From Tepidicella xavieri (GTDB lineage: Bacteria; Pseudomonadota; Gammaproteobacteria; Burkholderiales; Burkholderiaceae_C): a stretch of 64,000 bases of DNA. The DNA lies in NCBI RefSeq assembly GCF_004363315.1, contig NZ_SNYL01000005.1:1-64000 (forward strand). The letters run 5' to 3'. Made by a program: the position numbers and the translations under genes. Below the pieces are notes generated by a model. It was not told the DNA's origin and made no database searches. It saw only the letters and a program-made list of their open reading frames with translations. The number at the start of each line of letters is the position of its first letter. The stretch's first letter is position 1. Below are positions 1-7,986 of this stretch, piece after piece.

Positions 1-97
1 CTCTCATCTTCGGTGTCTGGTGTCTGGTCGTCGTCGCCGTGGCTCACATGGTACCCGTACCAAGACCGGCCACAGGGGAGTTTTTCAACGGCCTGTT
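1..97. mobile_element. Possible end of an insertion sequence (partial)
   Basis: The reading frame of the neighbouring binding protein is homologous in character up to about position 98 and then runs into an unrelated 17-residue tail and a stop at 44. The foreign part starts, read on the minus strand, with ACAGGCCGTTGAAAAACTCC, which resembles the terminal repeats of transposase-bearing elements that start with a GTTGAAAAACTC core. This likeness is recalled, not searched. No transposase frame fits in the available bases, so the element, if real, continues beyond the window. A contig break in a repeated element would look the same. Confidence 0.35.
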
Positions 98-922
98 AAA
101 GGCTTCGAGCTGTGCCGTGTTGTCTTTGTAAATCTTGAACGTGATGCGGTCGAAATTGAACATCCCCCGCCGCACGTTGAGGTCTTGCGCCCACCAGTTC
201 GGATCCCGCACATAGGTGATGTCGCGCCCAAAGTTCACTCGCCCGATCCGATAAGGCCCCGAGGTGATGGGCTCGTCGAGCACGATCTGGTCGAACGGCT
301 TGCGCTGGCCATTGACCACCCCCCACTGACGGCTGAACACCGGCAGGCTGCCCACGATCAGGGGGAGTTCGGCATTGGCGCGATGGAAGTCGAAACGCAC
401 GACGCGCTCTCCCAGCACCCGCACGCCCTTGACCTCGCTGAAATAAGTGCGAAACTGCGGCGCGGCCTGCGGGCTGATGAGCGTCTCGAAAGAATGGCGC
501 ACATCCTCGGCCAGCACCGGGTCACCATTGTGAAACCGGGCCTTGGGGTTGAGCCGGAAAGTGACCGAGAGGCCATCGGCCGCCACACTCACGTCCTCGG
601 CCAGCAGGCCATAAGCGGTGGTGGGCTCGTCCATGGTTCCCGTCAGCAAGGTCTCGAACATGAGGCCCGTGATGTTGGGCGGCGCGGTGCCCTTCAGGGT
701 GAAGGGGTTGTATTTGTCGAAGTTGCTGATGCGGGTGGGCGAGACCAGCGAAATCTCCCCACCCTTGGGCGCATCCGGGTTGACATAGGCGAAGTGGGCA
801 AAGCCGGGCGGGTACTTGATGTCACCGAACTGGGCATAGGCGTGCGCGGCCCAGGCCGAGGGCCCTGCCAGAGCCAGCCCGCACAGCATCCCGATCCGCC
901 ACAGGAATGACAGCCAACGCAT
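44..922 (-). pseudogene. ABC transporter periplasmic peptide-binding protein (YejA-like), 3'-truncated
   Basis: This is the N-terminal half of an SBP family 5 solute-binding protein of the YejA/oligopeptide type, which captures peptides in the periplasm for an ABC importer. From the ATG at 922 it opens with a clear signal peptide (basic MRW, hydrophobic core, cleavage near PSAWA). It continues through typical family text such as YVNPDAPKGGEI and FNSF-like FDKYNPF, FETL and FHNGDPVLAEDV. A GTG eight codons earlier (946) is possible but lies before the signal peptide. Family members are about 600 residues; only about 275 native residues remain before the frame changes after LEAF near position 98. 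It is therefore probably inactive. It is divergent from fabI with about 38 bases between starts. Confidence 0.75.
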
Positions 923-960
923 GCGACAATTCTGCACGACATTCACAGGAGAAATGACCC

Positions 961-1761
961 ATGGGATTTCTGGCAGGCAAAAAGTTGCTCATCACCGGCG
1001 TGCTGTCCAACCGCTCCATCGCCTACGGCATTGCCAAGGCTTGCCGCGCGCAAGGCGCGGAGTTGGCCTTCAGCTACGTGGGGGAGCGCTTCAAGGACCG
1101 CATCACCGAATTTGCCGCCGACTTCAACTCCAATCTCGTTTTCGAATGCGATGTCAGCGATGATGCGCAAATCGAGCGATTGTTCCGCGAGCTCTCGGCC
1201 CATTGGCCCACGTTCGACGGCTTCGTGCACAGCATCGGCTATGCGCCGCGCGAAGCCATTGCTGGCGATTTCCTCGATGGCCTCAGCCGCGAGGCGTTCC
1301 GCATCGCTCACGACATCAGCGCCTACAGCTTCCCGGCCATGGCCAAGGCGGCCCTGCCCTACCTCAACGACAACGCCTCCCTGCTGACGCTGACCTACCT
1401 CGGCGCCGTGCGCACCGTGCCCAACTACAACACCATGGGGCTGGCCAAAGCATCGCTGGAAGCCTCGGTGCGCTACCTGGCCGAATCCCTCGGCAGCAAG
1501 CAGCGCGGCCTGCGCGTCAACGGCATCTCCGCCGGCCCCATCAAGACGCTGGCCGCCAGCGGCATCAAGGGCTTCGGCAAAATCCTCAGCGTGGTGGCGG
1601 AAAACTCCCCCATCCGCCGCAACGTCACCATCGATGACGTGGGCAACGTGGCCGCCTTTCTGCTGAGCGATCTGGCCGCGGGCGTCAGCGCCGAAATCAC
1701 CTATGTGGACGGGGGCTTCAGCCAGGTGGTCGGCGGCATTGCCGAGCCGGCCGAGGCTTGA
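961..1761 (+). CDS. fabI: Enoyl-[acyl-carrier-protein] reductase (NADH)
   Basis: FabI reduces trans-2-enoyl-ACP to acyl-ACP, the last step of each fatty-acid elongation cycle, in the cytoplasm. The 266-residue protein matches the usual FabI length. It shows the atypical SDR nucleotide-binding start ([15 protein letters not shown], about 12-26), Gly93 in HSIGYAPRE, Tyr146, and the catalytic Tyr156-x6-Lys163 in [19 protein letters not shown], at the same numbers as the Escherichia coli enzyme. A purine-rich site (AGGAGA) lies about 8 bases before the ATG. The gene stands alone on the plus strand, convergent with the rhodanese gene. Its promoter must lie within the start of the divergent binding-protein gene. 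Confidence 0.96.
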   Translation: MGFLAGKKLLITGVLSNRSIAYGIAKACRAQGAELAFSYVGERFKDRITEFAADFNSNLVFECDVSDDAQIERLFRELSAHWPTFDGFVHSIGYAPREAIAGDFLDGLSREAFRIAHDISAYSFPAMAKAALPYLNDNASLLTLTYLGAVRTVPNYNTMGLAKASLEASVRYLAESLGSKQRGLRVNGISAGPIKTLAASGIKGFGKILSVVAENSPIRRNVTIDDVGNVAAFLLSDLAAGVSAEITYVDGGFSQVVGGIAEPAEA

Positions 1762-1787
1762 GCAGCCGAACAGGCCCGCGCCACGCC

Positions 1788-2399
1788 TCACAGGGGGGCC
1801 AGGTACATCTTGGCCTTCTCTAGCCGGTAAGTCCAGGGCAGCTTCGCATTCTTCCAGCCATTGACGACCCTCTGCCCCTTGTGCTCGCCGTCTCGGGCCA
1901 CATCGCCCTCGAAGCCGTCGATCACGGTATAGGCCTGGGCAAAGCCCATGTCTGCCAGCAAGCCGCTGGCCGCGTTGCTGCGCACGCCAGAGCGGCAGAT
2001 CAGGATCACGGGGTCGTTCTTGGTGAGCCCTTTGGCCTGTAGGCGCTCCTCGATGTCGCGGACGAAACGGGGATTGGCCTGCAAGACGTATTCATTGTTC
2101 TGGTCGCTCCACTCCCAAAACTCCGGGAAGTCCAGCAAAGGCACCAAAAAGTCCACGGCGCTGGCCATGCCGACGAACATGGCTTCGGCGCGGCTTCGGA
2201 TGTCGATCATCAGCACCCGATCGCCCAATTGCGCCTTCATGGCCGCGGCTTCCACGGCCGTGAGGTGCAGGCCCGAGGAAGACCGCTTGTTGGCGGGCAC
2301 CTGATCCACGTCGATGCCCCAGGCCCCGGCGGCCATGACCAGCGCAACGGCCACGCCCCCGATGCAGCGCCCTGCGCTCAGCCAGCGTCGGCGTTTCAT
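1788..2399 (-). CDS. Exported rhodanese-domain protein
   Basis: This 203-residue protein has an N-terminal signal peptide (KRRRW, then a hydrophobic stretch to about residue 28) and one rhodanese domain at about 45-195. The active-site loop is CRSGVRS with Cys135, so a sulfur-transferase role on thiosulfate or a persulfide carrier is possible, presumably in the periplasm. The substrate is unknown. The ATG overlaps the stop of the upstream diheme cytochrome c by four bases (ATGA), so the two are translationally coupled. A longer upstream frame exists but lies wholly inside the cytochrome gene and is not used here. It is convergent with fabI, 26 bases apart. Confidence 0.82.
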   Translation of the reverse strand: MKRRRWLSAGRCIGGVAVALVMAAGAWGIDVDQVPANKRSSSGLHLTAVEAAAMKAQLGDRVLMIDIRSRAEAMFVGMASAVDFLVPLLDFPEFWEWSDQNNEYVLQANPRFVRDIEERLQAKGLTKNDPVILICRSGVRSNAASGLLADMGFAQAYTVIDGFEGDVARDGEHKGQRVVNGWKNAKLPWTYRLEKAKMYLAPL

Positions 2400-3052
2400 T
2401 TCAGCCCTCCGAGATAGGTGGCGACGGCCTGCAACTCCATGTCCGACACGCGGCTGGCCACCAAATGCATGATGGTGTTGTCGTTGGCCCGCTCCCCGCT
2501 GCGGAAGGCCATCACTTGCTTGATGAGGTACTGCGGATGCTGGCCGGCCAAGCGGGGCAGTTCTGCCGTGCCGCGGGCGCCGGTCCCGTGGCAGGTCACA
2601 CACGCGGGCAAGGCGGTATGCGGGTTGCCCCGGTCGTAAACGAATTGCCCCACTTGCGCCAGTTGGGCATCGGTCACCAGGGTCACGCTCGGCGTGAGGC
2701 TCTGGTAGTACAAGCCCAGGGCATACATCTGCTCTGCCGTCAAGGCTTGGGCTTTATCCCCCATCACAGTGCTTTTGCGCTTGCCTTCGGAAAAGTCCTT
2801 GAGTTGCTTGAACAGGTAGCTGGCATTCTGTCCTGCCAGGCGGGGAAAGTCAGGGGCCACGCTTTGGCCTTGATCGCCATGGCAAACGGCGCACCGCTGC
2901 TGCGCGATGGCCTCGGCGGCGGCCACCTGAGCGGCCCACATCGGAGGCACGGCGGCTTGAGCCCAGGCCGACATGCTGCTGAAAAACAGCACATGCAGGG
3001 CCAGCAAAGGCCGCGTGCATGTGCGCAGGGTAAACCGCAGGAGCGTGAACAT
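2396..3052 (-). CDS. Periplasmic diheme cytochrome c (c4-like)
   Basis: This is an electron carrier of 218 residues with a signal peptide ending near SAWAQA (about 31). It carries two c-type heme sites, CAVCH at 54-58 and CVTCH at 151-155, each in its own cytochrome c domain. A methionine follows each (KSTVMGDK at about 97, and DNTIMHLV in the second domain) as the likely sixth heme ligand. The two-domain plan and size fit cytochrome c4, which passes electrons to terminal oxidases or accepts them from periplasmic dehydrogenases. The start is the ATG at 3052, just before the signal peptide; the frame extends upstream without support. It is coupled by ATGA to the exported rhodanese, suggesting joint work in sulfur or thiol oxidation (inference). 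Confidence 0.88.
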   Translation of the reverse strand: MFTLLRFTLRTCTRPLLALHVLFFSSMSAWAQAAVPPMWAAQVAAAEAIAQQRCAVCHGDQGQSVAPDFPRLAGQNASYLFKQLKDFSEGKRKSTVMGDKAQALTAEQMYALGLYYQSLTPSVTLVTDAQLAQVGQFVYDRGNPHTALPACVTCHGTGARGTAELPRLAGQHPQYLIKQVMAFRSGERANDNTIMHLVASRVSDMELQAVATYLGGLK

Positions 3053-3168
3053 CGGGACTCCACGAATACAACCCGATCGATTCTGACCAAGTACCCCAAT
3101 GGGTATGTTGATCTGCATCAACCTTGTTGCATCCCGGGGGCGCAGGCGCGCGCATCGTCGGTTCGCGG

Positions 3169-3678
3169 CTAACGTCGCCAGAAACCTTGGTGCGGCTCGC
3201 TGGCTTCGTCGATGAGCGCCGGCCCCACGCACTCGATCGGGTGCGGGGAGGCGGCAAACACGTCTCGGCAGGAGAGTTCAGCGTCACGCTGCTCCGGACG
3301 TTCGCCACGGAACACCCGCAGCCGCTGGGCATCGATGCCGAAAACGACGCGCCCGATATGGCTCCAGAAAATCGCGCCAGCGCACATCACGCAGGGCTCT
3401 GCCGATGAATAGAGCGTCGCGGTGGCCAGCGCTTCGCGGCTGTGGTGCGGGCTCACCACCCGGATGGCGTTGACCTCTGCATGCGCGGTGCAGTCCCCGG
3501 TCTCGCCGTTGCTATTGGCCACGGCGGCCAAGACCTGCCCAGTAGCCGACACGATCACCGCGCCAAAGGGCCGATTGCCACGCGCTCTGGCCACGCGGGA
3601 CATGTCAATGGCCATGCGCAGATAGCGGCCATCCTCCGCAGACAGCGGGACTTGAGGGGGCAGCGCCACCGCGTTCAT
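3169..3678 (-). CDS. Nucleoside/nucleobase deaminase (guanine deaminase-like, CDA fold)
   Basis: This is a zinc-dependent deaminase of 169 residues in the CMP/dCMP deaminase superfamily. The zinc and catalytic motifs are H66-A67-E68 in CTAHAEVNA and P95-C96-V97-M98-C99 in SSAEPCVMCAGAIFW. NRPFGAVIV near 35-43 is typical of the guanine deaminase/TadA-like branch. tadA itself is usually shorter-tailed and placed elsewhere; the C-terminal part here (SCRDVFAASPHPIECVGP) resembles bacterial GuaD-type proteins that convert guanine to xanthine. The exact base is not proven. Its ATG overlaps the stop of the upstream binding-protein gene by four bases, so both belong to one transcript and probably one nucleobase-related task. 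Confidence 0.82.
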   Translation of the reverse strand: MNAVALPPQVPLSAEDGRYLRMAIDMSRVARARGNRPFGAVIVSATGQVLAAVANSNGETGDCTAHAEVNAIRVVSPHHSREALATATLYSSAEPCVMCAGAIFWSHIGRVVFGIDAQRLRVFRGERPEQRDAELSCRDVFAASPHPIECVGPALIDEASEPHQGFWRR

Positions 3679-4706
3679 GCGCTCACCTTGCGGCTGGCAG
3701 CAGCGGGCAAGTGGCTGCGGTCAAACAAGGTATCTGCACTCGGCCGGCTCTTGAGTCCGAACATCTCCACCACCTGCTCCACCTGCTGTTCCAACGTGGT
3801 GCGCACCACATCGCCCAACCCGTGCGCGGCGGTGTCACGCGCGGCCACGTATTCGGCCGTCAGGCGCCAGCGCTCCAGTTCGATGCGCTCATCCAGAATG
3901 GGCTCGCGCTGGCGTGTGGCCGCAATCGCTGGCAGCGGGTCGGCCAGGGTATCCACAATCGCCCGGTTGGTGGCCCGCAAGAAAGCGGCCACCACCTGCG
4001 GCTGCTGTGTGAGCAGGGCTTGACTGGCCAAAATGGCATTGCCATAGAGGTTGACGCCGGCATCGGTGTAGCGCAGCACGCTGAGCAACTGGGGATTCAT
4101 GCGGGCAAAGAGCGAGACGGCCGAATCGTGGAAATAAGTGGCCGCGTCCACATCGCCACGCACCATCACGTTGTCGCGCGCGCTGAAATCGGTCGTTACC
4201 CACTGGAAGAAGTCCGGACCCACCCGCAGTTGGTTGGCCACGATCGGCCAAGCCCGGCGCGTGGCTTCGACCGCCGCTGCGGCCACCCGCTTGCCTTGGA
4301 GGCTGGCAAAGTCCTGGGTGATGCCGCGGTCCTTGCGGCCGATGATGGCAAATGGCGCGCGGTTGTAATACTGATACACCGCTTGCACCACAGGTGGGTT
4401 GGCGGACTGGAACTCAATGAGTGAATTGATGTCACCCAACCCCATCTGGTACACGCCACTGGCAATCCGCGTGATCGACGCCACTGAGCCGGCGCCCACA
4501 TCGATGCTCACGTCCAGTCCCTCTTCACGGTAGTAGCCGCGCTGCAGCGCCAGAAAGAAGGGGGAGGTCTGGCCGGTCACGCGAAAGTCCAGCGTGAATT
4601 TCAGGGGCGTGAGGCGCCCGCTGGCATGCGCGTGAACACCCGGCAGCGCCAGGGCGGCGGCCGTTGCAGCCAGGGAGGAAGACAACAGGAATTGACGGCG
4701 TTGCAT
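3675..4706 (-). CDS. ABC transporter substrate-binding protein, NMT1/THI5-like (NitT/TauT family)
   Basis: This exported binding protein of 343 residues has a twin-arginine-like leader (QRRQFLL) and cleavage near VHAHA. It then has family features: FTLDFRVTGQTSPFFLALQRGYY, a glycine-rich GAGSVASITRIASG segment and MGLGDINSLIEF. Relatives bind nitrate, sulfonates, riboflavin or pyrimidine precursors of thiamine. A good site (CCGGAGC) precedes the ATG. No permease or ATPase gene is adjacent; the coupled partner is a purine-type deaminase and the divergent neighbour an oxygenase, so the ligand may be a nucleobase or related heterocycle (inference). The upstream region carries the inverted repeat at 4800-4945. 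Confidence 0.85.
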   Translation of the reverse strand: MQRRQFLLSSSLAATAAALALPGVHAHASGRLTPLKFTLDFRVTGQTSPFFLALQRGYYREEGLDVSIDVGAGSVASITRIASGVYQMGLGDINSLIEFQSANPPVVQAVYQYYNRAPFAIIGRKDRGITQDFASLQGKRVAAAAVEATRRAWPIVANQLRVGPDFFQWVTTDFSARDNVMVRGDVDAATYFHDSAVSLFARMNPQLLSVLRYTDAGVNLYGNAILASQALLTQQPQVVAAFLRATNRAIVDTLADPLPAIAATRQREPILDERIELERWRLTAEYVAARDTAAHGLGDVVRTTLEQQVEQVVEMFGLKSRPSADTLFDRSHLPAAASRKVSA

Positions 4707-4799
4707 GGATAAGCTCCGGAAGAGAAAACACTCGGCGAATGCCCATGCAACCCATAGGCTGCACAGGGCCCTCAGAGCAATTTCCGGGCTGCCGTGATG

Positions 4800-4945
4800 A
4801 CGGCGGCTGAACGCTTCTACTCCGTGTCCTCACCATTCAAGAACCGTGCCAACCCTTGCCGCACGCCAGCCACTGCGCCCTCAGCCTACGCCATGGCATA
4901 GGGTTTGCTAGGATTATGGTGAGAGTAGAAGCGTTCAGCCGTCGT
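4800..4945. repeat. Long inverted repeat in the divergent intergenic region
   Basis: The arms at 4800-4822 and 4923-4945 are reverse complements over 23 bases with a single mismatch; the core is GGCTGAACGCTTCTACTC. Beyond it both arms carry TCACCAT, offset by seven extra bases on the left side, so homology extends to about 30 bases. The space between arms is about 100 bases. No flanking target duplication is evident. It may be a pair of operator sites for the two divergent genes, a very long RNA stem, or a remnant of a small element. Confidence 0.8.
4885..4902. promoter_or_regulatory. Near-perfect 18-bp palindrome, candidate operator
   Basis: CCTACGCCATGGCATAGG is symmetric around GCCATGGC with one mismatched pair. 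It sits inside the long inverted repeat and between the divergent starts at 4706 and 5004. The symmetry suits a dimeric repressor or activator. Outside these repeats I see no other structure in the 297-base gap. TAGGATTAT at 4910-4918 may hold a -10 for the rightward gene, but this is weak. Confidence 0.45.
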
Positions 4946-5003
4946 ACCGATGGCGGGAAATTGCTCTTGCGATGTGTCTTTCCACCATTTCAGGAGCATT
5001 TCC

Positions 5004-5999
5004 ATGCATGCCGCGAACGACTACACCCTTGAAGAACTGCGCAAAGAGGCCCGGCTGGGCCAGGCCGGCACCGAAACGCTGGCACGCACCGTGCCCGTGA
5101 TCGATCTGTCGGACTTTGAGGCCCGCCGCGCCGAAATCACCGATCAACTCTGGCGCGCTGCCGTCGAGGTGGGGTTTTTCCAGCTGCGCAACCACGGCAT
5201 TCCCTTGGCACAAGTGCGCCACGCATTTGCCATGAGCGAGCGCTTCTTCGCCCTCCCGCAGGCCGTCAAGGCCCAATACCCCTTGCGCCGCAATGCCGGC
5301 TGGGAAAGCCTGACGCAGGTGCGCCCTTCGGCGGGGGTGCCCGATCAGAAAGAAAGCTACCAGATCACGCGCCCGCGCATGGCCGGCCTGTATCCCTCCG
5401 AGGACGAACTGCCCGGCTTCGTGGACACCATGCTGGCTTTCGAGCAGGCCAGTTGGCAGGTGGGCATGCAGGTGCTGTCCTGCTTTGCCGAGCGGCTGGG
5501 CCTGGGGCGGGACTTTTTCACCCAGGCCCACCACCCCGCCAGCGACACCTACCAGTGCACTTTGCGGCTGCTGCACTACTACGCCATCCCCGAATCGGTG
5601 CAAGACCGCCTCGATTATGTGCGGGGCGGTGCGCACACCGATTTCAACTGCCTGACGCTGCTGTACCAGCGCGAAGGTCAGGGCGGGCTTCAGGTCTGTC
5701 CGGGCAAAGATTACGACGCCCCCGAATGGACGCCCGTGCCCCCCGATGAAGGCCTGATCACCTGCAACATCGGTGACATGCTCATGCGATGGAGCGATGA
5801 CCGGCTGCTGAGCAACTTCCACCGGGTTCGCAACCCGCTGCCTGGGGAATACATGGGCCCGCGCTTCAGCATCGCCTTTTTCTGCCAGGCCAACACCGAT
5901 GTGGTCATCGAATCGCCCGAAGGCAAATACCCGCCCATCACCGCCGGCGATTATGTGGCCGAGCGCATGAAGGCCAATTACGCCAGCCACGGGCGCTAA
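5004..5999 (+). CDS. 2-oxoglutarate/Fe(II)-dependent oxygenase, isopenicillin N synthase family
   Basis: This soluble non-heme iron oxygenase has 331 residues counted from the ATG at 5004, which is preceded by CAGGAG. An in-frame ATG at 4950 lacks such a site and lies beside the inverted repeat. The N-terminal DIOX_N segment ([21 protein letters not shown]) is followed by the jelly-roll core. The iron ligands are H211 and D213 in [15 protein letters not shown] and H273 in [10 protein letters not shown]287-x-S289 in PRFSIAFF is the expected 2-oxoglutarate carboxylate anchor. Family members hydroxylate or cyclise small molecules; the substrate here is unknown. Divergence from the deaminase and binding-protein pair suggests a shared catabolic task. 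Confidence 0.88.
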   Translation: MHAANDYTLEELRKEARLGQAGTETLARTVPVIDLSDFEARRAEITDQLWRAAVEVGFFQLRNHGIPLAQVRHAFAMSERFFALPQAVKAQYPLRRNAGWESLTQVRPSAGVPDQKESYQITRPRMAGLYPSEDELPGFVDTMLAFEQASWQVGMQVLSCFAERLGLGRDFFTQAHHPASDTYQCTLRLLHYYAIPESVQDRLDYVRGGAHTDFNCLTLLYQREGQGGLQVCPGKDYDAPEWTPVPPDEGLITCNIGDMLMRWSDDRLLSNFHRVRNPLPGEYMGPRFSIAFFCQANTDVVIESPEGKYPPITAGDYVAERMKANYASHGR

Positions 6000-6060
6000 A
6001 CGCCACGCCGGGGGGCTGAGAGACAGGCGCTTCCATCCCCACTGGAGTGGAGCGCCCCAA

Positions 6061-6088
6061 GCCCCCGGACCGTTGCCCATCCGGGGGC
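6061..6088. terminator. Hairpin between convergent genes, possible terminator
   Basis: GCCCCCGGA (6061-6069) pairs with TCCGGGGGC (6080-6088) over nine bases with a 10-base loop. It lies between the converging oxygenase and lpdA genes. Neither strand has a clear U-run after the stem, so it may act with Rho or only as an mRNA end-stabilising structure. Confidence 0.4.
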
Positions 6089-6110
6089 CAGACCCTCCCT
6101 CGTCGGGCGG

Positions 6111-7973
6111 TCAGCGCTTTTGCGGCGGCAAGTCCGTGCAAGACCCGTGCGCCACCTCCGCCGCCATGCCGATGCTCTCGCCCAGCGTGGGGTGCGGGTG
6201 GATGGTCTTGCCGATGTCCACCGCGTCGGCGCCCATCTCGATGGCCAGCGCGATCTCGCCAATCATGTCGCCGGCGTGGGTACCCACGATGCCGCCGCCC
6301 AGGATCTTGCCGTAGCCATGTGCCTCGGGGCGATCGTCGAACAGCAGCTTGGTAAAGCCTTCGTCGCGGCCATTGGCAATGGCGCGGCCCGAAGCGGTCC
6401 AGGGGAACAGGCCTTTCTTGACCTTGATGCCCTGCGCCTTGGCTTGCTCCTCGGTCAGGCCCACCCAGGCCACCTCGGGGTCGGTGTAGGCCACACTGGG
6501 AATGACCCGCGCATTGAACGCACTGCGGGCCAGGGTGGCATCCCCCAGCAGCTCGCCAGCGATCACCTCGGCCGCCACGTGCGCCTCGTGCACCGCTTTG
6601 TGCGCCAGCATGGGCTGGCCGACGATGTCGCCGATGGCAAAGATGTGCGGCACGTTGGTGCGCATCTGCACATCGACGTCGATGAATCCCCGGTCGGTCA
6701 CGGCCACGCCGGCTTTTTCCGCAGCGATCTTCTTGCCGTTGGGCGTGCGGCCTACGGCTTGCAGCACCAGGTCGTACAGGCCTTCGCTCTTGGTGCCATC
6801 CAGCCCCTCGAACTGCACCTTGATGCCTTCGGGCGTGGCCTGCGCACCCACGGTCTTGGTCTTGAGCATGATGTTGTCGAAGCGGCCCTTGTTCATCTTC
6901 TCCCAGACCTTGACCAGATCGCGGTCGGCGCCCTGCATCAGGCCGTCCATCATTTCCACCACGTCCAGGCGTGCGCCCAGCGTGGAGTACACGGTGCCCA
7001 TCTCCAGCCCGATGATGCCGCCGCCGATGATGAGCATTTTCTTCGGCACGCTCGGCAGCGCCAGGGCGCCCGTGCTGTCCACGATGCGCGGATCGTCGGG
7101 CAGAAACGGCAGCCGCACGGCCTGCGAGCCCGCCGCGATGATGCACCGCTTGAACGCCACCACTGTCTTGCTGCCGGTCTTGTCCTGGCCGGTGCCGGTG
7201 GTTTCCTCCACTTCGACGTGGTTGGGGCCCACGAAGGCCCCGTAACCACGCACCACCGTGACCTTGCGCATCTTGGCCATGGCGGCCAGCCCGCCCGTGA
7301 GCTTGCCGATGACCTTTTCCTTGTGGCCGCGCAGCTTGTCGATGTTGACGCTGGGAGCGCCAAAATCGACACCCAGATCGGCCATGTGGCTGACCTCGTC
7401 CATCACGGCGGCCACGTGCAGCAGCGCCTTGGAGGGGATGCAGCCCACGTTCAGGCACACGCCGCCCAGCGTGGCGTAGCGCTCCACGATCACCACCTTC
7501 AGGCCCAGATCGGCGGCGCGGAAAGCGGCGGAGTAGCCGCCCGGCCCCCCGCCCAGCACCAGCACATCGCACTCCAGGTCGGCGCTGCCGCTGAAGCTGG
7601 CCGCCGCCGGCGCCATCGGGGACGCCACCACGGGCGCAGCGGACGAGTCCGGGGCCGCCACCGGAGCCACGGCGGGCGCGGAAGCCGGGGCCGCAGTGGC
7701 CGGTGCCGAGGAGGGAGCCGCCGCAGCCGACTCACCGGCCACTTCCAGCGACAGAATCACCGACCCCTCGCTGACCTTGTCGCCCAGCTTGACTTTGAGT
7801 TCCTTCACCACACCCGCGTGGCTGGACGGGATCTCCATCGACGCCTTGTCGGACTCCACCGTGATGAGCGACTGATCCACCTGGACCGTGTCGCCCGGCT
7901 TGACCAGCAGTTCGATGACCGCCACGTCCTTGAAGTCGCCAATGTCGGGAACCTGGATGTCCATCAGTGCCAT
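6111..7973 (-). CDS. lpdA: Dihydrolipoyl dehydrogenase (E3) with N-terminal lipoyl domain
   Basis: E3 of the pyruvate dehydrogenase complex reoxidises dihydrolipoyl groups with NAD+ using FAD. The 620-residue protein is about 150 longer than plain E3 because it begins with a lipoyl domain (1-77; lipoylated Lys43 in ESDKASME) and an Ala/Pro-rich linker (about 80-130). The FAD site is [10 protein letters not shown] (141-150) and the redox disulfide is Cys173/Cys178 in [11 protein letters not shown]. The C-terminal HPHPTLGES carries the catalytic His. An AAGGGGG site sits seven bases before the ATG at 7973 and only one base before an ATG at 7979, so 7973 is preferred. It is the third gene of aceE-aceF-lpdA. 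Its lipoyl domain is almost a copy of that in AceF. Confidence 0.96.
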   Translation of the reverse strand: MALMDIQVPDIGDFKDVAVIELLVKPGDTVQVDQSLITVESDKASMEIPSSHAGVVKELKVKLGDKVSEGSVILSLEVAGESAAAAPSSAPATAAPASAPAVAPVAAPDSSAAPVVASPMAPAAASFSGSADLECDVLVLGGGPGGYSAAFRAADLGLKVVIVERYATLGGVCLNVGCIPSKALLHVAAVMDEVSHMADLGVDFGAPSVNIDKLRGHKEKVIGKLTGGLAAMAKMRKVTVVRGYGAFVGPNHVEVEETTGTGQDKTGSKTVVAFKRCIIAAGSQAVRLPFLPDDPRIVDSTGALALPSVPKKMLIIGGGIIGLEMGTVYSTLGARLDVVEMMDGLMQGADRDLVKVWEKMNKGRFDNIMLKTKTVGAQATPEGIKVQFEGLDGTKSEGLYDLVLQAVGRTPNGKKIAAEKAGVAVTDRGFIDVDVQMRTNVPHIFAIGDIVGQPMLAHKAVHEAHVAAEVIAGELLGDATLARSAFNARVIPSVAYTDPEVAWVGLTEEQAKAQGIKVKKGLFPWTASGRAIANGRDEGFTKLLFDDRPEAHGYGKILGGGIVGTHAGDMIGEIALAIEMGADAVDIGKTIHPHPTLGESIGMAAEVAHGSCTDLPPQKR

Positions 7974-7986
7974 GTTCATGCCCCCT

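Noticed and set aside
20-910. Long open frame on the plus strand opposite the YejA-like gene
   Set aside because: It is antisense to a gene with clear signal peptide and family text; composition (His/Arg-rich) is that of a GC-rich shadow frame.
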